Below the pieces are notes generated by a model. That model was not told the origin of the DNA. It was given only the letters and a program-made list of their open reading frames with translations, and made no database searches. DNA of 64,000 nucleotides from Alistipes sp. dk3624 (GTDB lineage: Bacteria; Bacteroidota; Bacteroidia; Bacteroidales; Rikenellaceae): NCBI RefSeq assembly GCF_009557455.1, contig NZ_CP045651.1, forward strand, positions 496,001 through 560,000, given 5' to 3'. Below are positions 16,861 to 26,224 of the stretch, piece by piece (the first letter of the stretch is position 1; each line of letters begins with the position of its first letter). The position numbers and the translations under genes are program-made.

Positions 16861-18735
16861 TTACGGCCGGTTGCTCCAAACCGGAATCGTGTCCCGGCTG
16901 AAAACGACGGGAGTCAGGCCGGTATCGACATTCAACCAGGTCGTATACGGAGTATTCGCGGGTTTGGCGGCATAGTCCTCGACGGCAACGGTATGTCCGT
17001 CGGCAGTAGCTACCCGGGCATAAAACCAATGTCCCGGCCGTTTTTCGAAAGCCAGTGCGTCGAACGATTCCGGAGTGAACCGGTATTTCACCGCTTCTTC
17101 GGAAGGCTTTGCTACGGAAAGCAATACCGGACCGTAATAAACCGACGTACGACCGGCCATGTTTCCGTCCCCGACCCAGTAGTGGACGCGCATATCCAAA
17201 TCGAGTTCCACGACGTCGCCCGACCTCCACTTTCGCTCCAACCGGTAATAATGTCCCGGAGTTACGCCGCTGCACGGTACGCCGTTCATCCTCACCGAGG
17301 CCCGGGACGACCACACGGGGATTCGCAGGTTCAGTCCGAAACGTTCGGCGCGGCCGGGATCGAGCGTAATCCGTACGGAACCGCTTTTCGGGTAATCGGT
17401 TTGCTGCACGATTCCGATCGGATGCCCTTTCGGCGTAAGCGTCCGGACGTTCGACTGTCCGTAATAATTCAAATAAATATCCCGGTCGTCGTTCAGCACG
17501 CCCCACTGGGTAAACTGGCTCAGGCCCCGGTTGCCGCTCGCCTGGCAACAGTTCATTTCGCGCCCTCCCTCATAACTGTGGGGCGCCAGTTCGATCTGCG
17601 AACTGACACGCTGCCCGTCGGACGAGTTCATGTAGACGAACTCCTTGTCGCCCAACTGACTCCCCAGCGTAGCGTTGAAATACGAAAGCTCCAGTTCGTC
17701 GGCCACGTAGGAATTTTTACTCAACTTCAGGTACTCGGTCGAAAAAGTCATCCAAGCCACCGTATTGCAGGTTTCGCTGCCCGCGCCGTAAATATCGCCG
17801 GTAGCGCCCTCGCCGGTTCCGAAACTACCGGTATTGTGGCGGTCGTGGCTCACGATCCCCCACCACAACGACTCCATCGCGTCGGCATAATCCCGGTTGC
17901 CGGTTACTCGGTAGAGAACGGCCAGCGTGGTCAGCGTATAGAGGCTTTCCCAGCGCTTCTGCGCCGAATAACAGAAAGGGGTCCCGGCCAGGGACGACTC
18001 AAGCCAGTTGCAGGACAACGTACTGTTCGTATAAAAATCATGGTAAGGAAGCGTCCATTCGGTACGGACAATGTATTCGGCCGCTTGCAGATAGCGCGGA
18101 TCGCGGGTCTGTTCGTACAGCAGGGCGAACATGTGGCTCGCGGCAAAATTGCATTCTCCCCAATTCTGCGAGGCGAAGGTCCGCTTACCCTGGATGAAAT
18201 AATCGTACAGGCAATCGGCCGCCCGGCAGACGACCTCCAACGCCTGTCGGTCGCCGGTCACCCGGTACCATTGATACAGTCCGTACAGGCAGTGGTAATG
18301 CCCCCAGGTATCCCATTTTTCAGGAGGATTGTCGAAACGCTCCCGGTCGGACCAGGGGCCCAGGTATCCGTCGCTGCGCTGGGAACGCGCCAGCAGTTCC
18401 GTCATCCGCCGACCGACGGTCAGCGTAGCCGGGTTCCGGGTAGCCAGGTAGGTCTGCGCCACGCCCGCAAGTATCTTACCGGGAAATTCACCGTGCCACA
18501 TGCACTTGAACAACGTATTCGAATCGGGACGCAGGAACGCGCCGAACAGGTCGGGATTGTTTTCCAGCAGCGGAACGAGCCACGTCTTTTCGTTCGCAGA
18601 CAACCGTTCGCCGACATGTCCTCCGACTTCGAAAGAGAGCGCCTCGTTACGCAGGATATTGGGCATCTCTTCGCCCGAAGCGGAAAAAACGGCGCAAAAA
18701 AATGCCGAACAAAACAAATGACGCAGGTATTTCAT
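16861..18735 (-). CDS. secreted GH127-type glycoside hydrolase (beta-L-arabinofuranosidase-like, DUF1680)
   Basis: The 624-residue protein has a signal peptide (MKYLRHLFCSAFFCAVFSASG). An (alpha/alpha)6-barrel follows with WHGEFPGKILAGVA and SQRSDGYLG. The zinc/catalytic set of GH127 is present: Glu321 and Cys323 in GSETCNTVAW, and the Cys396-Cys397 pair in EMNCCQASGN, with the same spacing as Glu338/Cys340/Cys417/Cys418 of the Bifidobacterium enzyme HypBA1. In that mechanism a cysteine thiolate is the nucleophile. A C-terminal beta-sandwich follows. The true sugar may be beta-L-arabinofuranose or another furanoside. The gene sits between yicC and gmk, which looks like an insertion into a housekeeping block. 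Confidence 0.87.
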   Translation of the reverse strand: MKYLRHLFCSAFFCAVFSASGEEMPNILRNEALSFEVGGHVGERLSANEKTWLVPLLENNPDLFGAFLRPDSNTLFKCMWHGEFPGKILAGVAQTYLATRNPATLTVGRRMTELLARSQRSDGYLGPWSDRERFDNPPEKWDTWGHYHCLYGLYQWYRVTGDRQALEVVCRAADCLYDYFIQGKRTFASQNWGECNFAASHMFALLYEQTRDPRYLQAAEYIVRTEWTLPYHDFYTNSTLSCNWLESSLAGTPFCYSAQKRWESLYTLTTLAVLYRVTGNRDYADAMESLWWGIVSHDRHNTGSFGTGEGATGDIYGAGSETCNTVAWMTFSTEYLKLSKNSYVADELELSYFNATLGSQLGDKEFVYMNSSDGQRVSSQIELAPHSYEGGREMNCCQASGNRGLSQFTQWGVLNDDRDIYLNYYGQSNVRTLTPKGHPIGIVQQTDYPKSGSVRITLDPGRAERFGLNLRIPVWSSRASVRMNGVPCSGVTPGHYYRLERKWRSGDVVELDLDMRVHYWVGDGNMAGRTSVYYGPVLLSVAKPSEEAVKYRFTPESFDALAFEKRPGHWFYARVATADGHTVAVEDYAAKPANTPYTTWLNVDTGLTPVVFSRDTIPVWSNRP

Positions 18736-18773
18736 AGCAAAATAAAAAACGGGTTAAGAAAACGGTCTTTTTA

Positions 18774-18803
18774 CAAAGATAGACGCGCTATACGAAAAAA
18801 CAA
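18774..18803 (-). promoter_or_regulatory. full -33/-7 promoter for the GH127 gene
   Basis: On the minus strand TTG (18803-18801), 19 bp and TATCTTTG (18781-18774) match the consensus exactly, 38 bp upstream of the start. Confidence 0.65.
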
Positions 18804-18852
18804 CCCGTTCCGCAGCAATTCCACAGATTCCGGAGCGCGAGATACGGTTTTT

Positions 18853-18883
18853 TTGACTTTTCGGTCAAAAGTAACTACATTTG
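18853..18883 (+). promoter_or_regulatory. full -33/-7 promoter for gmk-nadD
   Basis: TTG at 18853-18855, a 20-bp spacer and TACATTTG at 18876-18883, about 98 bp upstream of gmk. Confidence 0.6.
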
Positions 18884-18980
18884 TTTCCGAAAATCCGGCA
18901 GAAAGTTTTCTGTCGAAATCCATCGAATCCATCAGCCGGCGTTTCGGAATCGGACGTCGCGCCAACACAACTCAGGACAC

Positions 18981-19553
18981 ATGCAAACAGTCTCCGGAAA
19001 AGTACTGATTTTCTCCGCCCCGTCGGGATCGGGCAAATCGACGATCATAGGCCGTCTGCTGGAACGCTTCCCGCAGCTCGAATTTTCGATCTCGGCGACC
19101 AGCCGCGCGCCGCGCGGGACGGAAGCCGACGGACGCGAATACTATTTTCTGAGTAACGACGACTTCAAGGCGCGGGCCGCCGCCGGGGAGTTCGTCGAAT
19201 GGGAAGAAGTCTATGCCGGAACGTGCTACGGCACGCTGCGCAGCGAACTGAAACGTATCTGGGACAAAGGACACGTGATCGTGTTCGACGTGGACGTCAA
19301 AGGCGGCGTCAACCTGAAACGGATTTTCGGCGCGCAGGCGCTGTCGGTATTCGTCATGCCGCCGTCGGTCGACGAACTGCAACGGCGGCTCGAAGGACGC
19401 GGCACCGACTCGCCCGAAACGATCGCCCGCCGCGTGGCGAAAGCCGAACAGGAACTCGCCTTCGCGCCGCAGTTCGACCGGGTGGTCGTCAACGACTGCT
19501 TGGCTACCGCCGTCGCCGAGGCGGAGCGGATCACCGAAGCGTTCATCGGATAA
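18981..19553 (+). CDS. gmk: guanylate kinase
   Basis: Gmk phosphorylates GMP to GDP with ATP. The 190-residue protein shows the P-loop SAPSGSGKST at residues 12-21, the GMP-binding SATSRAPRGTEADGREYYFLS, EWEEVYAGTCYGT and VIVFDVDVKGG, all family signatures at full length. It is the first gene of a compact run with nadD (11 bp gap) and a small TPR gene. Confidence 0.97.
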   Translation: MQTVSGKVLIFSAPSGSGKSTIIGRLLERFPQLEFSISATSRAPRGTEADGREYYFLSNDDFKARAAAGEFVEWEEVYAGTCYGTLRSELKRIWDKGHVIVFDVDVKGGVNLKRIFGAQALSVFVMPPSVDELQRRLEGRGTDSPETIARRVAKAEQELAFAPQFDRVVVNDCLATAVAEAERITEAFIG

Positions 19554-19564
19554 CGGGCCGTTCC

Positions 19565-20176
19565 ATGCAGGCGGAAACGATACTCTATTTCGGGTCGTTC
19601 AACCCGGTGCACCGGGGGCACGTGGCCGTGGCCGATGCCGTATTGGAATCGACGGAAGCCGAAGCGCTTTGGTTCGTCGTATCGCCGCAAAACCCGTTTA
19701 AAGCGGGCAAAGAACTCGCCCCCGAAACCGACCGAATCGAAATGGCGCGCATCGCGCTGCAAAGTGCCGTCCATAGCGACCGCATGGCCGTCTCGGACAT
19801 CGAATTCCGGCTGCCGAAGCCGAACCGCACGATCCGTACGCTCGAAAAACTACGCACGGAATATCCCGGCCGGAAGTTCAGCCTGCTGATCGGCAGCGAC
19901 AACATGGCCGGTTTCCCGAAATGGGTGCATTCCCAAGAGATTCTCGACAGATACCGGGTGCTGGTCTATCCGCGTCCGGGTTATCCGACACCGGAATCCG
20001 CCCGGTCGGACGGCTTTACGATCTTAACGAATCTCAAAGAACTGCCGCAGGCGGCGACCGACGTCCGGACACGGATCGCACGGGGGGAAAACCCCGGAGC
20101 GGAACTGCCCGGCGGCGTGTGGGAATATATCAAAAAACACCGGCTTTATGGATATTCCGCAGGAACTGACCGATGA
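19565..20176 (+). CDS. nadD: nicotinate-mononucleotide adenylyltransferase
   Basis: NadD transfers AMP from ATP to nicotinate mononucleotide in NAD synthesis. The 203-residue protein begins MQAETILYFGSFNPVHRGH, with the nucleotidyltransferase motif GSFNPVHRGH at 10-19. It continues with VSPQNPFK, LLIGSDNMAGFPKW and VYPRPGY, and ends with the family C terminus LPGGVWEYIKKHRLY. ATG 19565 is fixed by this homology; the longer open frame upstream only overlaps gmk. The 3' end overlaps the next gene by 29 bp. Confidence 0.95.
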   Translation: MQAETILYFGSFNPVHRGHVAVADAVLESTEAEALWFVVSPQNPFKAGKELAPETDRIEMARIALQSAVHSDRMAVSDIEFRLPKPNRTIRTLEKLRTEYPGRKFSLLIGSDNMAGFPKWVHSQEILDRYRVLVYPRPGYPTPESARSDGFTILTNLKELPQAATDVRTRIARGENPGAELPGGVWEYIKKHRLYGYSAGTDR

Positions 20177-20396
20177 AATAACAGCGCTGAACAGCGCCAT
20201 CGAGCAGCGGCCCGACGACGCGAGGCTATTGATCCGGCGCGGCAAATTGCTACACCGAACCGGACGATTCGACTGCGCGCTGAACGATTTCCTACGCGCG
20301 AAGCGACTCTGTCCGGACAACCCCGAAGCGGACGCCTACATTGCGCTATTGCGCGAAATTTTCGCCTTCCGTCACTTCGATTTGTACAATCCGTAA
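20148..20396 (+). CDS. small tetratricopeptide-repeat-like protein
   Basis: The 82-residue protein (MDIPQELTDEITALNSAIEQ) contains one recognisable TPR pair: LLIRRGKLLHRTGRFDCAL and NDFLRAKRLCPDNPEADAY. No signal or membrane segment is seen. Its start lies inside the nadD 3' end, so translation is probably coupled to nadD. It is probably a protein-interaction module; its partner is unknown. Confidence 0.7.
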   Translation: MDIPQELTDEITALNSAIEQRPDDARLLIRRGKLLHRTGRFDCALNDFLRAKRLCPDNPEADAYIALLREIFAFRHFDLYNP

Positions 20397-20418
20397 CCGG
20401 AGTTCCGGGCGAAAACAT

Positions 20419-20426
20419 TATCTTTG
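20419..20426 (+). promoter_or_regulatory. -7 promoter element for ddl
   Basis: TATCTTTG, 28 bp upstream of ddl; no -33 TTG at standard spacing. Confidence 0.5.
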
Positions 20427-20453
20427 CGTCGTTTCAACTCAAACCCGGATTTT

Positions 20454-21434
20454 ATGAAAAACATCGCACTGATCGCCGGAGGAGAATCGTCCGAATGGCA
20501 GATCGCACTCGAAGGAGCCTCGCTGGTCGAACAAAATCTCGACCGCACCAAATACAACGTCTACAAAATCATCCTGCACGACGGCCGCTGGAACTACATG
20601 GACGAGGACGGCGTCGTCTCGGAACTGGATCGCAACGACTTCACGATCGAAGTAAAAGGCGAAAAGATCAGACCGGACTATGCGCTGATCCTGATTCACG
20701 GCACCCCCGGCGAGGACGGACGCCTGCAGGGATACCTCGACATGATGAAAGTCCCCTACTCTTCGTGCGGATTCGTCACATCGGTCATCACGTTCGACAA
20801 ATCGGCCTGCAAACGGGCTCTCGCCGGAACAGGCATCGACCTGGCGCGGGAAATTCTGGTCGGCAGGAATACGAAAATCGACCCGGCTGCCGTTGCCGGC
20901 GAACTGGGCCTGCCGCTGTTCGTCAAACCGAACGCCAGCGGCAGCAGTTTCGGCGTAACGAAAGTCAAAAGCGCGGATCAAATCCTGCCGGCGGTCGAGA
21001 AGGCATTCGCCGAGAGCGATCACGTGCTGATCGAAGAGTATATCCAAGGACGCGAAATCAGTTGCGGCGTATTGATCGCCGGCGGCCGGGAATACCTGTT
21101 CCCGATCACCGAACTGGTATGCGAAACCGAATTTTTCGATTACGACGCCAAATACAAGGGCCTTTCGAAAGAGATCACCCCGGCCCCGCTCGACGCGGAG
21201 ATCGTCCGCAAAGTGAACGCGATGACCCTGTCGGCCTATAAAACGCTCAACTGCCGCGGCGTGGTGCGGATCGATTTCATCGTCAAGGGAGACCGCCCCT
21301 ACCTGATCGAAGTCAACACGATTCCGGGCATGAGCGCGCACAGCATCATTCCCCAGCAAGCGCAGGCGATGGGCATGACCGTCGGGCAACTGTACGACCT
21401 AATTATCGAAGACACTTCAAAACAGGCAGAATGA
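20454..21434 (+). CDS. ddl: D-alanine--D-alanine ligase
   Basis: The ATP-grasp enzyme makes the D-Ala-D-Ala dipeptide of peptidoglycan. The 326-residue protein starts MKNIALIAGGESSEWQIALEGA and has IHGTPGEDGRLQGYLDMMKVPY, LPLFVKPNASGSSFGVTKV, EEYIQGREISCGV, VVRIDFIV and LIEVNTIPGMSAHSIIPQQ. The last is the metal/ATP-binding loop that distinguishes Ddl. ATG 20454 is chosen because homology starts there. The stop overlaps the ATG of the next gene (ATGA), so the two are translationally coupled. Confidence 0.95.
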   Translation: MKNIALIAGGESSEWQIALEGASLVEQNLDRTKYNVYKIILHDGRWNYMDEDGVVSELDRNDFTIEVKGEKIRPDYALILIHGTPGEDGRLQGYLDMMKVPYSSCGFVTSVITFDKSACKRALAGTGIDLAREILVGRNTKIDPAAVAGELGLPLFVKPNASGSSFGVTKVKSADQILPAVEKAFAESDHVLIEEYIQGREISCGVLIAGGREYLFPITELVCETEFFDYDAKYKGLSKEITPAPLDAEIVRKVNAMTLSAYKTLNCRGVVRIDFIVKGDRPYLIEVNTIPGMSAHSIIPQQAQAMGMTVGQLYDLIIEDTSKQAE

Positions 21435-22015
21435 TCCAGATCGACGACAAAATCGTCAGCACCGACCTGCTGACCGAAAAATTTTGCTGCGATCCGTCCC
21501 GCTGCAAAGGCGCCTGCTGCGTGGAAGGCAACGCCGGGGCTCCGCTCGAAGCCGAAGAGATCGAAATCCTCGAACGCGAATACGAAACCTACAAACCCTA
21601 CCTGAAACCGGAAGGGATCGCCGCCATCGAACGACAGGGATTCATGGTCGTCGACCGCGACGGCGACTACACCACCCCGCTGATCGGCGACGCCGAATGC
21701 GCCTTCTCGTTCGAGGAGAACGGGATCACGCTGTGCGCCATCGAGCGGGCGTACAACGAAGGTCGCACCGGATTCGTCAAACCGATCTCGTGCCACCTCT
21801 ACCCGATCCGGGTCGCCGTATTCGGCAACGGATCGGTCGGCCTGAATTACCACCGCTGGAACATCTGCAAAAGCGCCTGCCTGCAAGGCCGCCAATACGG
21901 CGTTCCGGTTTATCGCGCGTTGCGCACGGCGATCGTGCGCCGTTTCGGAGAACCGTTTTTCCAGGCGCTCGAAGAAGCGGAATCCCTGCTGAACCGACAG
22001 AACGATAAAAAATAA
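21431..22015 (+). CDS. DUF3109 family cysteine-rich protein
   Basis: The 194-residue protein has conserved cysteines (CCDPSRCKGACCVEGNAGAP near the N terminus, then ECAFSF, LCAIE, ISCHLYPIRV and NICKSACLQG) typical of DUF3109, a relative of the YkgJ zinc/iron-binding family. The cysteine set suggests a metal or Fe-S site; the biochemical function of the family is unknown. The ATGA overlap with ddl makes co-expression very likely, which is a common neighbourhood in Bacteroidota. Confidence 0.88.
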   Translation: MIQIDDKIVSTDLLTEKFCCDPSRCKGACCVEGNAGAPLEAEEIEILEREYETYKPYLKPEGIAAIERQGFMVVDRDGDYTTPLIGDAECAFSFEENGITLCAIERAYNEGRTGFVKPISCHLYPIRVAVFGNGSVGLNYHRWNICKSACLQGRQYGVPVYRALRTAIVRRFGEPFFQALEEAESLLNRQNDKK

Positions 22016-22115
22016 CCGCCCAACGACCATATAAATATAAATAAAAAGCGTATAAATATTTGAATTAGTTTTTTTATTGTTTAATTTTATGAACGGGTTT
22101 CTAAATTCGTTCATT

Positions 22116-24803
22116 ATGAAAAGTCTCTCCCGGCTGTTCGTGTCGGTCTGCCTGATGCTGGCGACTGATCTTTTCGCACAGATATCGGATTCGTCCGATC
22201 CTACCGACGATCTTTTACCGTCCATCGAGTCGTTTTTCCAGCGCACGGCACGCCAGCATCAGGAGAAGTTGTGGCTTCATCTGGACAAACCCTACTACGG
22301 GGCCGGAGACAAAATTTGGTTCAAGGCATACCTCGTGGATGCGACCGAGCACAGGACGGACACCCTGTCCAACTTCATATACGTAGACATCGTAGACCGG
22401 AAAGGAAAAACCGTGCTCACAAAGAAAATAAAGCGGGATTCGTGCGGTTTCGCCAACAACTTCGAGATTCCACACGTATTCCCCGCAGGGGATTATACGC
22501 TCCGGGCATACACCGGATGGATGACGAACTTCGACCCCGCATTCTTCTTCCAAAGGAACATCCGCATCGGAAACTCCCTATCCGGACGCGTAAACGCCGC
22601 GGTAACATACACCGATCCCAAAAACGGAACCCCCCAGGCCATCGTGCGATTCACCGGCCCGGACAACGAACCCTATCCGGACGTAAACGTCCGGTTCGAG
22701 GTGTTCGACCGCAATGGCAAACGAATATCCGGAGCGCAGCAGAAAACCACCGTAACAGGAGCCGTATTCGTAGACCTGCCGCCCGATTCCATACGGCAAG
22801 GAGGGTACGTAAGCACCGCGATAGACCAGGGCGAGCTCTTCTTCAAAAAAGAGTTCTTCTTTCCCGAGGACTCCGTGCGCGTGGCCGTAAAGTTTATGCC
22901 TGAAGGGGGAGACCTCGTGCCCGGCGTGCCGCAGATCGTCGCTTTCAGGGCCGAACGATCGGACGCACGCACGGCCGAGGTCGAAGGCGTCGTAACGACT
23001 AAGGACGGGGATACCGTCGCCCGATTCGCCAGCGAGCACGACGGAATGGGATCGTTTCTGATCATCCCGAAGACAGGGGAACGCTACGTTGCGACCGTGG
23101 CGGCGCGCACGGGGGATACGCTGCGCGTAGAGCTCCCTGAAGTCGACGACGACGGGTATGCGCTCGCGGCCGTGCAGACCCCGGACGAAGTCCGTTACCG
23201 GGTAAACCGAGATCCGGACAAGGAGTTCGAACCCATGACCGTCGTCGCGCACGTCCGTGGAAAATGCATCGGAATACAAAACCTGAACCCGATGAATCCG
23301 ACCGGACGGTGGAAGACCGATTCGATACCCGAGGGAATACTCCACCTCGTGCTGATCGACAGCTCGCTCAGGACGCGCAGCGAGCGAATCCTGTTCGTGG
23401 CCCATCCGCACGACCGGGAAAGGTGGGAGGCGGCCTCCGACAAACCGCGCTACGAGCCCAGGCAGAAGGTCGTTATCCGGATCAGGCTGACTGCGGCTGA
23501 CTCGACGCCGCTGGGGGCAGACTGCTCGGTCAGCGTGACGGACAGGAAAACCGTCGCGACCGATTCGCTCGGAGAGGACATTCGCGCGAACCTGCTGATG
23601 ACTTCCGACATACGAGGATATGTCCGCAATCCGGGGTATTACTTCCGCGACGAATCCCCTGCGACCAGGCATCACAGGGATCTGCTCATGCGTACGCGCG
23701 GGTGGAGAAGGTTCGACTTCGCGAAGATCGCAGACACCGCCGCGTTCAGGCCCGAGCGGTTTTGCGAGCACGGGCAGTTCATCGCAGGACACGTGACCGG
23801 AATGATGGGAAAGGACGCGCCGCTGGCCAGGGTGACCGCCGTAGCCCTTAACAGAGAAAACGTGTTCGGAACCGCGGTCGCAGACGAACGGGGAAACTTC
23901 CTGATCGACGGGCTCGACTTCCGGGACACCACCCTGTTCATGGTGACGGCGAAGACCAGGAGGGGAAAGCCCGTGCAGGCGGTTGCCATCGAAGAATCCT
24001 ATCCGAGACCTGCCTTCTTGAGAAAGAATCCTTTCGAACCGGAAACGGAAAAAAACGCAATGAACCGCTATCTCGAAAATACGAAAAAAGGTCTTCTCGA
24101 TTTGAACGGAGAAAAGGTATACGAACTCCCGGGGGCAGTCGTAAGGGCTGTGGACCCTAGAAAACCAAAGGCGAACAGTTACGGTACGCTATACGATACA
24201 ACCGCGCTCGCTAAGTACAAACCAATGTCCCTGTATAACTACATGATGTTCTTGCCGGGAGTGGTAAGGGTGGGGGGAGGTTTGTTTGTAAAAAGAAAAG
24301 GGTTGCCAAATCCATTAGATCCCAAAGTTGATTTCAGTAAACTTTATGCTCCTGTTACTTTATCGCTTAATGGGACGAGTTGTTCTATAAGCGATTTAGC
24401 TCACTATATAATTGATGACGTTTTGTATATCAGCAATGTAAGGACAACAGAAATAATGTCTTTATCCGGTAGCGGCGAATGTCAAAATCATATAGAGATA
24501 ATTTTAAAAGAAGGTGTTTCGACGGTCGGCTCTGAGATTAAAATGTATCGCACGATCGGTTATGCCGAAAGCGTCGAGTTCTACAGTCCGATATACGACA
24601 CACCCGAAAAGATCGCCGACGAAAAACCCGATATCCGGACGACGCTGTACTGGAACCCTTATCTGCAAATCGGCCCGGACGGCACCGCCCAAATCGAATT
24701 TTACTCAAACGATCATAAAAACCAGCAATACGATATCGCTATCGAAGGAATAACGCCCGACGGAAAAACATGCCGCTACCGAAAAGATATATCCGCCCGG
24801 TAA
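22116..24803 (+). CDS. large secreted MG2/TonB-plug-type protein, mosaic gene
   Basis: The protein of about 895 residues has a signal peptide (MKSLSRLFVSVCLMLATDLFAQ). A macroglobulin-like (MG2) domain follows (KLWLHLDKPYYGAGDKIWFKAYLVDATEH), then repeated beta-sandwich domains and a late carboxypeptidase-regulatory-like segment (HVTGMMGKDAPLARVTAVALN). A stretch near the C terminus resembles a TonB-receptor plug. Such proteins are common in Bacteroidota and probably sit in the outer membrane or periplasm; their function is unclear. Composition shifts within the gene: much of it uses AGG arginine codons rare in the neighbours, and about 24250-24520 is markedly AT-rich (TTA, TCT, ATA codons) before normal usage returns. 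The ATG at 22116 is chosen over an upstream ATG at 22089 because it gives a clean signal peptide. Confidence 0.72.
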   Translation: MKSLSRLFVSVCLMLATDLFAQISDSSDPTDDLLPSIESFFQRTARQHQEKLWLHLDKPYYGAGDKIWFKAYLVDATEHRTDTLSNFIYVDIVDRKGKTVLTKKIKRDSCGFANNFEIPHVFPAGDYTLRAYTGWMTNFDPAFFFQRNIRIGNSLSGRVNAAVTYTDPKNGTPQAIVRFTGPDNEPYPDVNVRFEVFDRNGKRISGAQQKTTVTGAVFVDLPPDSIRQGGYVSTAIDQGELFFKKEFFFPEDSVRVAVKFMPEGGDLVPGVPQIVAFRAERSDARTAEVEGVVTTKDGDTVARFASEHDGMGSFLIIPKTGERYVATVAARTGDTLRVELPEVDDDGYALAAVQTPDEVRYRVNRDPDKEFEPMTVVAHVRGKCIGIQNLNPMNPTGRWKTDSIPEGILHLVLIDSSLRTRSERILFVAHPHDRERWEAASDKPRYEPRQKVVIRIRLTAADSTPLGADCSVSVTDRKTVATDSLGEDIRANLLMTSDIRGYVRNPGYYFRDESPATRHHRDLLMRTRGWRRFDFAKIADTAAFRPERFCEHGQFIAGHVTGMMGKDAPLARVTAVALNRENVFGTAVADERGNFLIDGLDFRDTTLFMVTAKTRRGKPVQAVAIEESYPRPAFLRKNPFEPETEKNAMNRYLENTKKGLLDLNGEKVYELPGAVVRAVDPRKPKANSYGTLYDTTALAKYKPMSLYNYMMFLPGVVRVGGGLFVKRKGLPNPLDPKVDFSKLYAPVTLSLNGTSCSISDLAHYIIDDVLYISNVRTTEIMSLSGSGECQNHIEIILKEGVSTVGSEIKMYRTIGYAESVEFYSPIYDTPEKIADEKPDIRTTLYWNPYLQIGPDGTAQIEFYSNDHKNQQYDIAIEGITPDGKTCRYRKDISAR

Positions 24804-24828
24804 ATACGACGGCGGCATTTTCTGTTTC

Positions 24829-25797
24829 CTACACGAATACGCAAGCGTCGATTCGCTGAAAACCGCGCAGCAGATCGGCTACGGGCATACGCTTTTTACC
24901 GGCCACCTGCAGTTCGTCGAGAAAAACGTATCCGTCCGCACAGGCTACTTTCAGAAAGGTTTTTCTGTCGGAAAGGATCGTTCCGGGAGCGCACCCCGCT
25001 CCCGCATCCGGATCGGGATGAGCACGGTAAATCTTGACGGCAAGCGGAGCCGCATCGTCCCTGCGGAGTTCGCTCCATGCGACCGGATAGGGACTCAGTC
25101 CGCGGATCAGGTTAAACACCGTCCGGCGGTCGGATTTCCAGTCGATCCGACAGGTGTCTTTGAATATTTTCGGCGCCTCCCGGATTTCGGCAGGCGCTAT
25201 GTCATCCTGTCCGACAGGTACGATGTCTCCCGCCGCGATCTTTTCGACCGTCTCGACGACCAAATCCGTCCCCGCGACCATCAGTTTGTCATGCAAGGTT
25301 CCTGCGCACTCGTCCGGCCCGATCGGGACACGGCTCCGGCACAGGATATCTCCTTTGTCTATCTCGTGGTTCAGCATAAAGGTAGTGACGCCGCTCTCCG
25401 TCTCGCCGTTGATAATCGCCCAGTTGATCGGCGCGGCCCCCCGGTACTGCGGCAACAACGACGCATGCAGGTTAAACGTCCCCAGCGCAGGCATCGACCA
25501 AATAATCTCGGGCAGCATCCGGAAAGCGATCACGATTCCCAGGTCGGGCCGCAACGCCCGGAACGTCTCGACGAACTGCGGATCTTTCAATTTTTCGGGC
25601 TGCAAAACCGGCAACCCGACTTCCACGGCATACCGCTTGACGGCCGACTGCTGCAAATGTAGCCCGCGGCCTGCCGGTTTGTCGGGCATCGTCACGACGC
25701 CGACGACGTGATAACCCGTTTCCACCAATCTCCGCAACGGGGCCACCGCAAAATCGGGGGTACCCATATAAACGATACGCAGTTTCTTGCTGTCCAT
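24829..25797 (-). CDS. fmt: methionyl-tRNA formyltransferase
   Basis: Fmt formylates initiator Met-tRNA with 10-formyl-THF. The 322-residue protein has IVYMGTPDFAVAPLR, MPDKPAGRG, the catalytic stretch NLHASLLPQYRG (109-120, with the Asn/His pair), INGETESGVTTF and PYPVAWSEL. It is the last gene of a minus-strand run after the VOC gene (16-bp gap). Confidence 0.96.
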   Translation of the reverse strand: MDSKKLRIVYMGTPDFAVAPLRRLVETGYHVVGVVTMPDKPAGRGLHLQQSAVKRYAVEVGLPVLQPEKLKDPQFVETFRALRPDLGIVIAFRMLPEIIWSMPALGTFNLHASLLPQYRGAAPINWAIINGETESGVTTFMLNHEIDKGDILCRSRVPIGPDECAGTLHDKLMVAGTDLVVETVEKIAAGDIVPVGQDDIAPAEIREAPKIFKDTCRIDWKSDRRTVFNLIRGLSPYPVAWSELRRDDAAPLAVKIYRAHPDPDAGAGCAPGTILSDRKTFLKVACADGYVFLDELQVAGKKRMPVADLLRGFQRIDACVFV

Positions 25798-25813
25798 ATC
25801 TCTAAATATCCCG

Positions 25814-26200
25814 TTAAGCTACGATCTCGATCCGGTTGCCGTCGGGGTCGCAAACGACGCTCTCGAAGTATCCGTCCCCGGTCTGCCTCGGTTCGCCGGC
25901 GATCCGATACCCGTCCCGCCGCAACCGTTCGGTCAGGCTGCACACCGCTTCGCGGCTGCCGACGCCGAACGCGACGTGACAAAAGCCGGTATGCTCGCCT
26001 TCGTCCGAATCCCGGATATCCGTCCTCCGCATCAGTTCCAACGCGACGACGCCGTCGAAACGGACGAAAAAAGACTCGAATCCCTTGGCCGGATTACGGT
26101 ATACGGGGCCGCTCTCCCCGTCGAAATAACGCACGTAAAAATCCCGCAGTTCTTCCAGACGGTTCGTCCAAAGCGCTATATGAGCAACAGCTATTCCCAT
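25814..26200 (-). CDS. VOC (glyoxalase/bleomycin-resistance fold) protein
   Basis: The 128-residue protein starts MGIAVAHIALWTNRLEELRDFYVRYF and ends GYFESVVCDPDGNRIEIVA, the two halves of a vicinal-oxygen-chelate fold. The candidate metal ligands His7, the Glu in VALELM, His70 (EHTGFCHVAF) and the Glu in NRIEI resemble those of glyoxalase I-like enzymes. The substrate is not predictable. It lies between ribBA (24-bp gap) and fmt (16-bp gap) in the same transcription unit. Confidence 0.88.
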   Translation of the reverse strand: MGIAVAHIALWTNRLEELRDFYVRYFDGESGPVYRNPAKGFESFFVRFDGVVALELMRRTDIRDSDEGEHTGFCHVAFGVGSREAVCSLTERLRRDGYRIAGEPRQTGDGYFESVVCDPDGNRIEIVA

Positions 26201-26224
26201 TAGACCACAGCGTATTATCCGTTA

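Noticed and set aside
16648-19008. Long plus-strand open frame (786 codons) across yicC and antisense to the GH127 gene
   Set aside because: It is a shadow of GC-rich coding sequence: Arg/Pro/Gly-rich, no domain, and overlaps two well-supported genes.
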